From Streptomyces sp. ISL-12 (GTDB lineage: Bacteria; Actinomycetota; Actinomycetes; Streptomycetales; Streptomycetaceae), in assembly GCF_018614415.1 (NCBI RefSeq), contig NZ_JAGGOO010000086.1:1-64000 (forward strand): a stretch of DNA of 64,000 nucleotides. The letters run 5' to 3'. The position numbers were made by a program, and so were the translations under genes. Positions 35,301 to 50,300 of this stretch are shown one piece after another (position 1 is the stretch's first letter; the number at the start of each line of letters is the position of its first letter). Below the pieces are notes generated by a model. It had not been told where the DNA came from, did no database searches, and worked only from the letters and a program-made list of their open reading frames with translations.

Positions 35301-38300
35301 ACCACCAGCACCACCGGTACCGAAGACGGATACTCGGCAAGCTGGGGATCGTTGACCACCCACGCGGCGGCCTCATCCACCGGGACCGGCGCCAGCCGGC
35401 CGTCCGCCCCGGGCAGCATCACATGACCGCTGTTGCCGTCCGCGACCACCACCCAGGCATCACTCGGCCAGGGAGCCACTTCCTCACGTTCGGATCGGCC
35501 TCCCGCCGCCCGGTGGACACGGGTCCTGTCCACCACCAGTGAGCCGATGTGACTTCCGGTCCAGCTCCGGCCGGTGAAACCGCCGTTGGCCGACCTGATC
35601 AGTGTTTCCGGCGCGTACGCCGGATGGCGTACCTCCGATGAGTCCTCGCCGCTTGCGGCGCCGGACAGCGCCAGCGGCTGCGAGCCGACGTTCCGCACGG
35701 GACCAGTGGACGCGGCAGGAGGCTGAGGGGCGAACCGGAGCCAGCTCTCCGGTCGGCCGGTCGGCAGCGTGGCGATGGTGTGACTGCTGCCCGTCCGCCG
35801 CAGTTCGAGCGGGCCGGTGTAGGCGAAAACGAGCCGTCCGGTGGACTGTGCCAGGGCAGCCGGCAGCAGTCGGGGGCCCGCGCCCGCTCCGGAGATGCCG
35901 AGCACCACCGGGGACGTGCGAGGAAGACGGAGTTGCACGAGATCCCGGCGCACCAGTTCAGCCAGTTCCTGTGGGAGAGCCCACGCGGTGAATCCGTCGC
36001 GAAGGCGCAGCCTGATGCCTCGCGGGCCCGGCTCGGCCAGCACCATGTAGGGAGTGGTCCGCGTGTGTCCGGCCGCCCAGGGAGCTTCCGAGAGGACGGC
36101 GCTCGCCGAAGGGCCGTCGGATGCCGAAGTGAGCAGCTGTCCGGGGTCGACTTCTCGTACGTCGATGTCCGTCCAGTTCCGTACGGTGCGCTGGTTCGGT
36201 GTGCCGGTGACCCCTGTCAGGGTCTGTCCGTCGTCCAGGGCGCCTCGCCGCACCAGGTCATACGCGAACACCTGCATGGTGTCGGTGAGGTCACGGCCCG
36301 CTGCCGCGGCCTGAGCCATCAGCACCGCCAGGCTCCCCGCGAGGGCGGGCGCTTCCTGCGCGGTGGGAACCTGGGGCAGGTGCAGCGCGTACAGCAGCGC
36401 GCCACGTCGTTGCGGGGGCAGGCTCTCCAGCTGCGCCCTGGCCTTGACCAGGCTCCAGAAGGCGTGTGCCACGTCCCTGCGGTGCGGGGGGGCCGACGGA
36501 CGACCGCCGACGATCTGCCGGACGTTGGCCGTGAACCGGTCGCTGTCAGGAGCGAATCCGGGAGCGTGACCGGCGAGCAGGGGGAGTGACCACGTCGAGA
36601 GCACCGTGGCGCCCGGTTGGTGCACGGCTCGCGTCGCGTGCTCCAGGGCCGCCGCGTACTGGGCGCGGGTCGGCTCGGCGGCCGGTGCCAGTCCGGCGTG
36701 CGCACGGGCGACGAACGCCCAGAGATCCAGTGTGAAGGGGGTCACCTCGTGCAGCAGGGTGTCATTGGCTCGCAGTTGTTCGAGCGCTGCCGCACCCTTG
36801 AGCAGTCCGCCGTGGACACCGTGTGCGTCGTAGGCGCCTTGCGGGTGGTAGGCGTCTTGTTCCACCTCCGGCCCGAAGACCGCGCGCAGAGCCCGTACCA
36901 GCCGCAACGCTGTCGCAGTCGTCCTGGACGGCACCGGTCCCGGTTCTCGCCACAGACCTGCTCGGACCGCCAGGTCGGCCAACTGCTCGGGCAGGGGCTC
37001 CGGTCTGAACATGACCACTCGGCCACGCGTGCCGTTCGGTTCCGTGTAATCGACTTGCTCGACGTCCGCCTGGCCAGGGGTGAACCGAAAACCTGTCGCC
37101 CTGGTGTGTGCCCAGGTGGTACGTCGCGTCAGGTTCGCGGTCTCCTGGCCGACGGCGGGGTACACCGGATCGAGAGGGTCCGCGACGTGCGGAACCGCCG
37201 ATGCTTGTGACAGCTCCCATGGGGGCGTATCCGTCGCGGTAGCACTCCAGCACATGCTCAGCCAGATGTGATCACGACTGCCGAGATCCTGGATGCCGCG
37301 TCGTCTGCTCAGCCATCCGGCGAACTCCCGGCCACTGAGACGCACCTCGGCACCGGAGTTCAGACGGAGGGCGGTGTAGCCGGGCAGCCCGTGATTGGTC
37401 ATCCGGTACTTCACCGACGCCACCATCTCCGGTGGCAGTTCCGTCGTTCCCGTCTTGGTCTCGGCCGGCATGCGCAGGTGCGTCAGTACCCTGATGTCCT
37501 TGGGCAACTCCCCAGACGGCAGTTCAAGACGCGCATGGTCGTCCCGCATGCTGAGAGCGCCGTGCACCTCGTTCGAGACGCCGACCGCGGGACGAACCCA
37601 CACATCGGCGTCGTCGACCACGACGTTGCTCACAGTCCTGAACGATCCGCCCGGCTGTGCCGGACGTGCGCCCGGTGCCGCGGGGACAGTGGCGAACCAC
37701 CTGCCCACCACCGGCTGTTGCCTGGGCACGGCGCCTGCCGGTGCCCTGTCGACCAGGGTGATGACATGCCTGTTCCGCAGCCGCCGTACCCGGGCCTCAC
37801 CATAGGTGGACCACACGGTACGGCCCGTGGCGTCCGCGATCGAACGCTGCCACGCCTGGTCCTGGGCTCCCACCCCCGGCACCACCAGCACCACCGGTAC
37901 CGACGACGGATACTCGGCGAGCTCGGGGTCATTGATCACCCACGCCGCGGCGTCACTCACCGGGACCGGAACCAGCCGGCCGTCCGCCCGGGGCAGTGAC
38001 ACATGACTGTCGCTGCCGTCAGCGACCACTACCCAGGCATCACTCGGCCAGGGAGCCGCACCCTCCTCGTGCAGAGCCCGTCCCCCCGCCACCCGGTGGA
38101 CATATGTCCTGTCCACGACCAGCGTGCCGATGGGCTCGGCCGACCAGTTCCGCCCCTGCGGCCAGCCATCGTCCGACGTGATCAGCGTCGACGGCGCGTG
38201 CGCCCGATGCACCTCTGCCTGTTCCGAGGTGCCGGGCCCACCCGAGAAGGCCCGCCGGGCGCGGGAACTCGGTGGTGCGGCCAGATCGGATGCGAGAGGT

Positions 38301-41300
38301 CCCCTGTGCCAGACCCAGTCGGCCGACCTGTCCGTGGGGACCTGGGAGAGCGTGCTGGGGGCGCCTGCGAAGGCCAATGCCGCGCGGTTGGCCACGACAT
38401 CGCGACCGGTCCCGTTCGCGATGTCACTCATCAGGCCGCCGCCCCAGGAACCGGCCCCTGAGATACCCAGAACCACCGGAGCCGTGGGAGGCAGCTGGAG
38501 ATGCATGTGGTCGAGGCGCACCAGTTCCGCCAGTTCCTTGCGGGAGACGACCAGTGCGACATCGCCCGGAAGGTTGATCTGGACACCGGTCGGGTGCGGC
38601 TCCGCCAGGATCACGTAGGGCGCGGTGTACTGCGCGTCGGCCGCCCACGGCGCCTTCTTCACGCCCGCGACGTACAGCGCTCCCTTGGCATCCCGGGCGA
38701 GTTCCTGGAACTGCGCATCGTTGAACTGCTGCAGCCTGGCGCGCGTCCAGTTGCGAACGTTGAGTGCCCGTGAACCGGCCACCGGGAGCATGGTCGCCCT
38801 GGACAGGGCGCCTCTGCGCACCAGGTCGTGCACACCTACCGCCACCGGATCGGTGATGTCCCGGCCCGCGGCGGCGGACGCCGCAAGCAGGAGACGCCAC
38901 TGCTTCACATGTTCTTCGGTCGGGGGAACAGTCAGGTGCAGAGCGCCGGCCGCAAGTGACTTGTGTTCCGCCACCCCGAACCTCCGCATATGGGCCGTCG
39001 CCTTGACAGAGCTCCAGAACGCATGTGTGAACTCCCTGCTCTCCAGCGACGCTGTAGGCGCAAGGCCCAGTACTTCACGGACCCGTTCCGCCCGTTTGCC
39101 TGCGTCGGCGAAAGTGTTCAGACTTTCATCGATCCAAGGAATCGGCCAAGTCGCCAACAAAGCGGGGCGTTCGCTCTGGTTCGCCACCTTCACTGCATGA
39201 CGCAGAACAGAGCGATAGTGCTCGGCTTCCGGCTCTGCGGTCGGGTGCAGCCCTGAATGCGCGCGGGCCGTGTGAGCGAGCAGATCCAGTGTGAACGGAG
39301 TCAGCCTGCTCAGTTCGGGATCGTTGGCCCGCATTCGTTCCAGAGCCCCCACGCCGCGGAGCCGCCGAGCGTACGTACCGTCGGGCAGATGGGCATCGTC
39401 CTCCACTTCCAGCCCGAATACCGCACGCAGTGCTCTCGCCAGTCGCAGCGCCGTCGCGCCCACCCCGGCGGGCACGGTGGTGCCCGCCGGCCACAGACCC
39501 GCCGCGACCGCCAGAGCCCCCAGCTGGTCAGCCGACGGTTCCGGCTTGAACTTGACCAGTCGGCCTCGGGTACCGTCCGCCGCCGCGATATGTGTGAGTG
39601 GTGTCAGAACGTTTCCGTCGACAGTGTTGAAATCGAACCCCGTCGGCCTGGTACCTCCCCACACGATGCGTTTGACCGCGTTGGCGACTTCCTGGCCGAG
39701 CGCGGGCAGCACCGGATCGAGTGGATCTGCGACAAAAAGATACTCGGATGGTGCCGCTTGCCCGATTGAAGGAGGCAATTTCCGGTCCGTGGCACTGGCG
39801 GACCAGCAAACGTTCAGCCAGACCTGCGCCTCGTCATCGAGTTCTCGAATGGCACGCTGCCGCCCCAGCCACTGCGCATATTCCCGGCCGCTCAGCGCGA
39901 CCGTTCTACCGGACCTCAGGTGCAGTTGAGCCGCTCCGGGCAGCCCGTGGTTACTCATGCGATAGCGTGCCGCCGCAATCATCTCGCGAGGAAGAAGCTC
40001 GGTGTTCATCTCCGCACCTGACGGATGCTGGTGCGTCACCTTGGCGATTTCCCTGGGCATGAGCATCGTCGCGGATTCGTTGCCTCGGGAATCGTCTTCC
40101 ATACTGACGCCGCCGAACATCCGGTGCACGGTGTTCACCGCGGGACGGACATCCACTTCGGAATCAGAGATCTGCTCCCCGTCCAGGGTCCGGAAACCGG
40201 CGGCGGGGGCGGATCGAAGTGCACCGGGCGCGGGATCGGCCACCAGCCACGCACCCAGCGGAGGCCCCTCCCCCGCCGGCGTCCCGACCGGGACCCTGCC
40301 CACCAGGGCGGCGACATGCCGGCGCCGGTCGCCCAGGGCTGAGATGCCACGCCGTCGCGGCAGCCGGAACGCCCGTGCCTCGCCGTATGTCGCCCACACC
40401 CGACGCCCCGTACCGTCCGCGATGTCACGCACCAGTGTCATCTGCTGACCGCCCACGCCGGGCACGACCAGGACGACATCGGCGTCCGGCGGATACTGGA
40501 GCAGGCCCGGGTCGTTCAGCACCCACGCCGCGGCCTGCTCGACCGGAACCCTCGTCAGCCGTCCGTCCGGTCCGGGGAACATCACATGCCCGGCATCCCC
40601 GTCCGCCACCACGGCCCAGGCGTCGCTGCCCCACGGTGCGGGGTGGTCCGAGACCAGGTTGGGCTCGTGCTGACCCACCTGCTGGTAGACGTGCGTCACC
40701 GACATGTCCAGCTCGTCGATGTCCGCACCCGTCCAGTTCCGTCCCCGGGGGCGGCCGTTATGGACGATCCGCGTCTTCTTCGCGTATGCCGGGTGCGTCG
40801 GCCGTCCGCTCAGACGGTGTTCCGGGCCGGGGTAGGAGGTTCCTTCCCAGGGGTCTGTGCCGGGCCCGGGCTGGGTCCCGTCCGGTTCGTAGGTCTCGCT
40901 CCGGCCGCCGGGGCGGTGCAGGACCAGCCCGCCCGGCGTGCCGTCGGGCGCCTCCAGCATGTGCAGCCTGGCCGGCCGGTCGCCCTGCGGCGGGGTGGCG
41001 GCGGCGCTCCACCGCGGTTGCACGACCGTCAGGCCGGTGACGGCGGCCAGCCGGCGTCCGACGTCCGTGTTCATGGGTCCGCACGCCAGCAGGACGAGGA
41101 GGGTGTCGGACGAGAGCTTGGCCAGCTCGGACCAGTTCTGGGCGATCCGGACGATGCCGTCCGGGCCGAGCGGCAGGGGCGTGCCGTCCTGCCCGATCAC
41201 TTCGACACCGTCGCGCGTACCGTGGCCCGCCAGGTAGAAGCGGGGCCGGTTCGGGAAGGGCAGTGGCCGCAGGTCGCTGTCGAGGCGCCCGTCGGAGGCT

Positions 41301-44300
41301 CTGCGCCACTCGACGTAGGCCGTGGCGTCGCCGACCCGGCTCAGCGCGGGCTCGCGGTGCTTCCAGTCGCCGGGGGCGAAGGACGCCTTGCCGATGGTCT
41401 TGCCCTTGGCGTCATGGATGTCGTGGAAGAGGGCACGCGCGGACCAGTCGGGTTCGCCGCCGGCGGGTTTCGGCAGGGGGCCGGAGAAGGGCAGCGCGGC
41501 ACGCGGGTCACCGATGGCGTTCTGGGCCACCAGGTGGGCTGCCGAGCGCAGTTCCATGCGGACGACGACCGGCTGCGGCAGCCCCACCACCACTTCGCCC
41601 GTCCGGTCGGTGATCCCCGTCAGGTGCCCGAGGCGGTGGCGCAGTCCCGCTTCCAGCAGCACCTCCGCGTCGAACCGCACCAGCACGGAGGGACCGGTGA
41701 TCCGGACCCGCGGAGCGTGGCCGCTTCCGGGGGTGAAGACGGTGTCCGCGCCGCGCCCGAGGACGACGGCACCGGAGGCGGTGTGGTTGTGCAGGTCCGC
41801 CTCGCGGTACTGGTACCAGGCCGCACCGCCGGAGGGCGGACCGCCGCCGGCCGCGTCGGTCAGGGTGCTCGCGGCGGAGGTCTCGCTCAGGCGGGGGACG
41901 CCCGGAGCGTCACCGACGACCACGTCGAAGAGCATGCGGTCACCCACACCGAGGACCTCACCGCCGGTGAGGCGCGCGTGGATCGAGACGTTCAGATCCT
42001 GTCCGTCGAGGAAGCCGTCGGTGAACGCGACCGGGATACGTCCTCCGGTGGCGACGAGCATGGGCAGTGCGGAGCGGAGCCATTCGGTGGACAGCGCGCC
42101 TTCGAGCAGCGAGGCGGCGGGGGTGCCCGTCGTGCCGAAGGCGGCGGAGGCACCGAGGCCGTCGACAAGCCTCTCCAGAGCGGCACGCACCTGCGGCGCG
42201 CCCTGGAAACTGTGGACCTGTGCCTCCATCGGAAGCGCCGTGCCGGCGGCGCGCCACTGCTCCGGCGCCATCGACGGTGCCGAGAGGGCACGGTCGTGAC
42301 GGGCGGGTGCCGAGACCGCTCCGCTGCCGGCGAGCGCCCGCAGATCGGCCTCCAGCACACGGTGCAGCGCATAGCGGTCGTCGTCGCCACGCGGCGGAGG
42401 TCCGAGCCGGACCCGGGCGGCCGGGGCGTCGTCGCGGTGGGCGCCGGGCTGATACAGCTCCAGGGCGACATCGAGCGGGAAGCGTACGCGCACGGTCGCG
42501 GCGTTGGGGTCGGCGCTGACCGTCACACCGGTCCCGTACTTCCCCTGGCTGCCGTTGACGGCGGCGCGCGTCCCCTGACCGGCCAGGGCCACCGGTGCGC
42601 TGATGCCGGAGCTGGAGTCGCCACTCGGGCTCAGGCGCAAGGCCGGCAGGAGCGACACGTTGCCGCCCTGGGTCCTTCCCCTGGTCCGTGTCGTCTGCCG
42701 GGTGAAGTTCGCGCTGGTCGTGATGTCGCTGCCGCGCCGCTCGGCGGGGCGGTCGTGGAAGACACCGGTGCCGCGGGTGACGGTCAGGCGCGCGACGTAC
42801 GCGAGGGTGCCGTCGCGCTGCCGCAGTTCGACCGGCACACCGCCGTCCAGTGCTCCGGCCAGCAGACCGCGGCTGCCGAGACCGCTCAGGACTGTCATGA
42901 GCCGGGACGTGTTGCGCTGCCGGTCCTCCACCAGGCGGTGCGGCAGGAGCCTGTCGGCGTGGTCCTGACCGCGCAGGCGTCCGAGCTCCTCACGCAGGGC
43001 GGGCAGCAGCCTGCGGAAGTCCGGCACCCGCTCGGTCAGGCCGAGGGGCAGCGGGCCCGCCCCTTCGAGACGCAGGCCGGCCAGGGCATCGGCGGACTCC
43101 GGTGCCGTGCGGGCCGGTGCCGCGGGGCCCTGCGTGGTGAGGCCGAGGCGGTGTGCCTCGTTCTCGGTGAGCCAGGCGAGGACCGCCCCCGGTATCCGGC
43201 GTCCGCCGGAGCTGACCCGTGGAGTGCCGCCCCGTACCGACACCTCGGCCACCATGAGCAGTTCCAGGTCGGCCTGGACCAGCACCATGGGTTCACCTGC
43301 CGACATGGTGTGCTTGGACTCGACCGCTCCTTCGGTGCCGAAGGACGATCCCCGGGACCAGCTCCAGGACCGGCTTGCGCCGACGCCTCCCAGCAGGCGC
43401 ACGGGCGAACCCGAGTTGCCACTGCCGATGAGTCCGAGTTGCGTGCCGATCGTCAGGCTCTGGCCCGCGCTGCCGGTCGCGCCGCGCCGTACGGTGTAGG
43501 TCCGCGACAACGGTGGTCCGTCGGCCACGTGCACCACGGTGGGCGCGCTGACGTTCACCCTGGCACCGACGGCGCCGAGCAGCCCGGACCAGCGCCGGTC
43601 GAACCGCAACTCGTCCACCAGCCACACCTGGTCGGGGCCGGCCTGGAAGCTCGTGGCCAGTCCGTCCGGTCCGAACGCGGCCTCGATCATCGAGGCGGGA
43701 TCGAGTCCCGGCACACCGAGCGCGTCGTCGCCGTCGCCCGCGGCCTGGACCAGCAGGTCCAGTGCGAGACTCCTGAGGTGTTCCCCGGCGCCGTGGTCCT
43801 CCACCATCAGCCAGTCCCGGAGGTCGGACGCGCCGGCCGAGGGGCGTGCCCACTCGGGGTCGTACAGGGCGCCGATACCGTCCGCCGGGGGGACGTCGAG
43901 CGGCTCGGGGCCGCCCACCGGGCGCGGCCCGCCGACCGGTGACACGGCCGGTGACCCCACTGGTGACCCGGCCGGTGGCGTGGTCGGTTCCGGCCGGTCA
44001 GCGGTCAGTGTCAGTGCCGCCGGCGAGGTCAGCAGCGCGGGTACCGGTTCGATGGACAGCGTGGACAGCGAGGTGGCGGTGGAGGTTTCGCGGCCGCCCG
44101 TCGCCGGCGCACCCGCCAGCAAAGTGGTGACCGCGGGCGTGTGCCGGCCCGGCGTCCCCGGAGTCGTCAGGCGCCGCCACTGACTGCTCCGGCTGACCGA
44201 GGTGATCTCCACCTCGAAGGCCACTCGCACATCGAACACACTGGTCGGCGCGTGCCCGTCGTTGTCGGTCTCACCGGTGACCCGCAGGGCGGTGCCGCCG

Positions 44301-47300
44301 GCCCGGGTGGCGGAGAACTCCGCGCTCGCCGTGCCAAGCAGGCTGAAGGACCCGCGCATCGGCCTCGCGTTGAAGCGTCCGTACAGCGAAGCCCCCGCCC
44401 TGGTCGCGGCCTCGCTGTCGGTGCCCGCGCGCGTCGTGTGGCCGTACCTCGTCTTCCAACCGCCTACGTCGCCCCGGTATGCGGGTCCCTCCGTGAGCCG
44501 TCCCCTGACCCTGACGACGACGGTCTCCGTGGAGGCCGGATGCTTGCGGACCAGCCGGACCGGAACACCGGTGGTGAACAGCGCCCTCCTGCGGTTCTGC
44601 AGACCGGCCGGTGACAGCGCGGTGTACAGGGCCCGCTCGTTGTTCCGCATCCTGGACTCGTCCGCCGGGGAGGTCCACCGGCGGGAAGCGCCCGCCCGGT
44701 CCGCGGCGGGGAGCCCCGGCAGGAAACCGGCCAGTCGGGCGTCCTGGGTGAAGTGCCGGTGGACGGCGTCCAGGAGCCCCGCCGTGTCCAGGCCCTGGAG
44801 TGCCGTGCTGGTGCCCAACGGCCCACGGGGCAGGATGCGTTCGAAACCGGGGTGCGTGGTCAGCGGGCCCGGCGCGACACCGTCGGGCAAGGGGAGCCCC
44901 AGTTCGGCGGCTTCCTCGGCGCGCAGATAGAGCCATACCTGGGCGTCCGCGCCGGCTGTCCGGCCGCGTCCGGTACGCGCCGCGGGCGGGTGTCCGCCGG
45001 TGCTCTGCACCTCGACGCGTACCCGGGCCTGGTACTGCACCGTGTCACCGGCGAGATCCGAGCTGTTCTTCGTCGCCGTGCCGGCCAGCACCGACAGCGA
45101 GCGGTTCCTTCCCCCGCTGAGGCCCGGTTGGAGGAAGACGCGGGCGCGCGGGCCCAGCGCCAGGGCGTCGATCCCGATTCCCGGGCCCACCGCGATGTCC
45201 CACGCGGTGCCCTCGCCGACCTTGGTGGAGCGCTGGCCGCTCGTCGTCCGGGTCGTACGCAGCCTGGGGTGGGTCGGCTCCCCGGTCTGCCCCGGCTGTC
45301 CGGCCCCGGCCGCGGCCGGCGGTGCCTGAGCGTCGGAGGGTGCGGCGGAATCCTCGTAGTTGCGGGGTACGGGCGCCAGTTCGGTGATCGTGGCCCGCAT
45401 GCGGTAGCCGCCGGCGGTGTCGCCGTGCGCGCTCATCAGCTCACCCGAGGGAACCCAGCCGGCGAGCAGACGCGGCAGGTTGCGCAGCAGACCCTCGGAC
45501 GACGCGGCTTCGAAGGCCAGCGTCCGGCCGGGCGCGCCCGGGGCCGTCAGGGCGGCGGGCAGGTGGGAACGGATGGCGTCGAAGATGCCCCCGCCGCCCT
45601 GGTAGGGCCGTCCGGCGTCGGCCGTCAGCATCACCAGCGAGACGGCGGCCGCGATACGGCGGCCGGTGTCCGCGCCGATGGGGGTGAAAGCGGTCGGCCG
45701 GGACCGCAGCCCCTCCGGCACCAGGTCCTCGACGGGGACCCGCAGCGCCACCGTCCCCTGCCCGCGCAGCGTCCGCGCGTGCCCGGATCCGGACTTCGCC
45801 ACCCGCAACGACCAGATGAACCGGCGGGGTACCTCGACCGTGCCCGGCTGGGTGGCCACACCGCGGCCGTCCTTGACATCGTCCTGGACCGCCACCGTCA
45901 CCGACCGCTGCCCGATCGCGAGGTTCGCCTGCAGCGCGGCGCCCGCCATGAGTCCCGGCTGGGGGGTCGGCACCAGGAACGTGCCGCCGCCGCGCAGCGC
46001 CCAGCCACTGCTCCAGGTCGACGAATGACCGGCGGCGGCCGTCGAGGACCGCTCGTTGACGGTGCGGGTCGCGACCTGCCGCGCCGTGTCCACGGAGACG
46101 ACCAGCGGCCGGGGCTCCCCGGGGTCCCGGGTGATCGCCAGCGTGACGTCGTACCAGCCGTCGCCGCCGCGTACCTGGAAGACCCGTCCGTGCCCGAGGA
46201 ACGTGTCGGGCGCCCCCGCCAGCTCCGCCATCAGCTCCGTGGCCGGACCACCCGAGGTGAGCGCGCCGATCTGCTCGGCGACCCAGTCGGTGCCCGTGAG
46301 CCCGTACAGGGTCGTCCGGCCACCGGCCCGCATGTCCTCCACGTAGGCGGGGAGCCGCCACCGCCTCGTCTCCACGGGAGCGACGGATGGCACCGTGTCC
46401 ACCGTCGCGTCCGCAGGCGTGCCCACCGTCGGGTCCACGGGCGGGTCCGTCGCGGCCGTGTCCTGGTCCGGCTCCGCTCCGTCCGGCACCAGCGTCCCCG
46501 GCGGACCGGGCGGCACGGCGGCCGGGAATACGGACTCGATCGTGGGAACGGGTGTCTCGGGGCGTTGCCCGGTCACGGACGCGAAGTGGTCGGCGATCTT
46601 GGCGCGCACCTGGTCCACCAGGCCGGGAACCATCTCCAGCATCGTCGTCTCGGCCTCGGCGAGCCATGCCTCCCGGTCGGGTCCGTCCCCGAATCCGGCG
46701 GTCTCCTCGACGAGTTCACCCAGTTCGGTGTCCAGCAGCAGCCGGGGGAAGCCGGCTTCCGGGTTCCGCAGCCCGTACCGGACCGCCGCCTCGATCTCGG
46801 CCACCAGTGGATCCGGGCCGTCCGCGGCCGTCCGCAGGAAGCGCCGTCGCAGCAACCGGGCGTCGGGCGAGCCGGGTTCGCCGGACGGCAGGAGGGAGGG
46901 GGAGCTCGACCGGGCGGAACGGGCCGTGGCCAGGACCGCCGCGCGCTGCGTATACGAGAAGGGGTCGGTGGCGCTGTCGGAACCGGACCGGGACCACTCG
47001 GGCAGCGGCTGGCCGGCGGCCATCACCACGGCGATCCGGTGCGCGCCGCCGTCGGGGCCCGGCTGCACGGACACCTGCCAGGGGTAGGCGTAGGCGGTGC
47101 GGCCCGTGCGCTCGGTCACCGTCCGGTGTACAGGTGTCTCCTCCCGCCCGGCGCCGGGCACCGCCAGTACCACCGGCCGTTTCACGTCGGCGGACAGCAG
47201 TACCGGGTCGGCGGTCAGCAGCGCGGCGATCTCCGCACCGGAGACACCCACCACCTCACCGCCGGGGAGCACGAGCACCGGCCGGCCCGCCACGGTGGGT

Positions 47301-50300
47301 GCCCACACCACGTACGCCGGGGCGGCGTCCGGCTCGTCCGCCCAGGGGGCGAGGACCGCCGGTCCTCCGTCGACCGTGCCGTCCTCGGCGACCAGCCAGG
47401 TGTCCACGGTGGTCGCGTCGAGCGCGCCGAGGGGGGTGCCGGTGAAGTTCCGGCCCCCGCCGCGGGCCCCGGTGATCGCGGTGGCGTCCGTCAGGGCGCC
47501 GCGCGCCTCCAGGTCGAACGCGGCCAGCACGTCGGTGTCGGTGACGTCCCGGCCGGCCGCCTCGGCCTGTGCGATCCGGTCCCACAACCGCATCGCCTCG
47601 CCCATGTCCGGTGGCCTGGAGGCGTCCAGGTGCAGCACCTGTGTCGCCAGTTCCTGGCGTGCCGCCGGATCCGCCGGCAGTATCTCGGCCGCCCGGGTCA
47701 GGGCCCACATGGCCCGGGCCGTCTCCCGCTCACCGACCGGGTCCCGGTCCGCCAGCCGCAGTACGGTCCGCGTCAGCCGGGTGCGCTCCACGGGCCGGCT
47801 CATCCGGCCCAGCGCCGCGTGCACACCGGGCAGCGGCAGCGCGTCCAGCAGCCGGGTGCCGGGCCGAGTGGTCCGCGTCTCCCGCGCCCAGTCCAGTACT
47901 TGCGCGTACGCGTCGGGTCCCGGCGTGGCGTCGGGGCCGAGCCCGGCCCGGGCCCGCGCCGCGCGCTGCCACAGGTGCATGGTCAGCGGTGTCGTCTCGC
48001 GCAACCGCCGGTCGTTGGACCGCAGCATCTCCAGCGCCCCGATGCCCCGCAGCAACCGGTCGTAGGCGTCGGCGCCGACATCCGCCGCCACCGTGCTCCC
48101 GAAGGCGGTGCGCAGCGCCCGCACCAGACGGAGCGTCAGGGACCGCACCGGCTCCGGCACCCTCGTGGTCCCGGGCGCGACGAGTCCGGCCCGCGCCGCC
48201 AGGGCGTCCAGCTCCGCTCCCGCCGGTTCCGGCTCGAAGCGCACCAGCCGTGCCGGAGCACCGGTCATCGTGGTCATCTGGTAGGGCGAACGGTCGAACC
48301 ACTCCCCCGTCATCCGGGTGGCGCCCCAGGCGACCCGGCCGGTCGCGTTCGCGATCGCCGCGGCCACCGCCGGGTGCAGCGGATCGAGCACATCGAAGAC
48401 GTACGAGTCCGGTGCCGCCGCGTGCGAGGGCGCACCCAGGTCGTCGGTGGCCGCACCGCTCCAGCACGCGTCGATCCACAGCTGGTGCCCCGGGCCCAGT
48501 TCCCGTATCTCCCGGCGTCGCGCGTGTTCGGCCGCCACGGCGGCGGCCGGCACCGTCACGGTCCCGCCCGCGCGCAGCGGGTAGACCGCCAGGCCCGGTG
48601 CGCCGTGGAACTGCGAGCGGTAGCGCACCGCCGCGGTCATCTCCCTGGGCAGCGGATCGCCCCCCACCACGTCCAGCGACGCCGGATGCACCCGCAGCAT
48701 GTCTCCGCCCGCCAGTTCGGCGAGCGTCGTCCGCGACAGTCTCTCCCGGGTGCGGTTGTCGTCGCCGATCAGCACCCGGCCGACCCGCTCCCCGTCGGCC
48801 ACCAGCGTCCGGGAGTGCAGTTCCGTGTCCCGCACCACCTGCCCGTCGAACGCTTCCACCTCGCCGGGCAGCACCGCCACGGCGTCCGGGCCACCGGGGT
48901 CCACGGGCACCCAGACGCCCAACGGGCGCCGCTGCGGCAGCGGCACGGCCGGCTCGTGGTCCACCACGGCCGTCCCCCGTCGGCCGTCCTCCGCGTCGCG
49001 TACCAGCCGTCCGTCTCCCGCCGGGGCCCAGACCCGGCGGCCGGTACGGTCCGCCACCGCGCGCGGCAGCACCAGGTCCTGCGCGCCGGCGTACGGCACC
49101 GCCAGCACCACCGGCACGTCGGCGGGCAGGACCGCCAGCGCCGGGTCGGCCGCCACCCACTCGGCGAACTCAGGTGCCGCGAGCCGCTCCGGACGCCCCT
49201 GCGGGCCGGGCCTCAGCACATGCTCGTGATCGCCCTGCGCCGCCCACACGTACGGCGCCGGTGTGTCCCGCTCGGCCCACGGCGCGTCGGTTTCGTCCAC
49301 CAGGTCGAGCCGTCCGTCCTCGCCCTGCTCGTAGACCCGCAGCTCCGAGGTCTCGATCTCGCCGCCGGACCCGTCGAGCCCGCCGGTCCAGTCGCGTCCC
49401 TGAGCCCGTCCGCCGGCCGGCCCCAGCACTGACGACGCGTCGAACAGGAACCGGCGCGCCCGGGTGGTGGGCGATGCCGGCGAATCGCCCAGGACTACCT
49501 GTGCCAAGGACGTGGCCACGTCGTCCACGTCCTGCGCACCGTCGTGCGACGCCTCGCTCGGGACGTCCGACGAGGCGTCGGAACCGGAGTCGGAGTCAGC
49601 GGTGTCGGTGGGCAGGACCGGGCTCCAGAATTCCTCCTGGTCGCTCGGGATCTGGCTGATGAAGTGGATGCCGTGCAGGTTCGTCAGCATCACCTGGCCG
49701 GTGTGGACGAAGGTGGGGCGGCCGGTTCGCTGGGCGATGGCGAGTGGCAACGGGTGTCCCAGCACGTCCGCCCCTGGCGGGACCAGCACCACTGGTGAGT
49801 TCTCCGGGAGTCGGAACTGCCTGCGGTCGCGCTGGATGAGGTCGACCACTTCATCGAGAGGGACGTCAAGTGCGGGCTGGCCGGGCAGCTCCAGTACGAC
49901 GTGCTCCTGCCGTACGTCGGCGAGGACCAGGTAGGGCTGGCCGATGGCGTCGTCGGACCATGGCGCCGCAATGATGTCCCCCGCGCCCAGCCGGCCGTCC
50001 GCCCGCCACTGGAGTCGATGCAGGTTCCAGCCGTTGATCTCTCCTATCTCGGTGCCGGTCCAGTTGCGGACGCTGCGGACGTCGCTGCCGAGCACCGGTA
50101 CCGAGGTCCCCTCCGACAGCGCTCCCCTCAGTTCCAGGTCGTAGGAGGCGACCGCGACGGGGTCGGTGATGTCCCGGCCGGCCGCCGCCGCCCGCGCCAG
50201 CAGGAGCAGCAGGTCCTGCACGTGGGACAGGGGTGACGTGTCCGCGGCGGCGGGCAGGTGCAGGACGCGCGCGGCCAGCTCGGACCGCTCGTCGTCGTCG

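Noticed and set aside
40586..49432. Plus-strand frames of 1118 and 1559 codons opposite the giant gene
   Set aside because: Long antisense openness comes from GC-biased codon use. The translations are low-complexity, and the repeated modules exist only on the minus strand.
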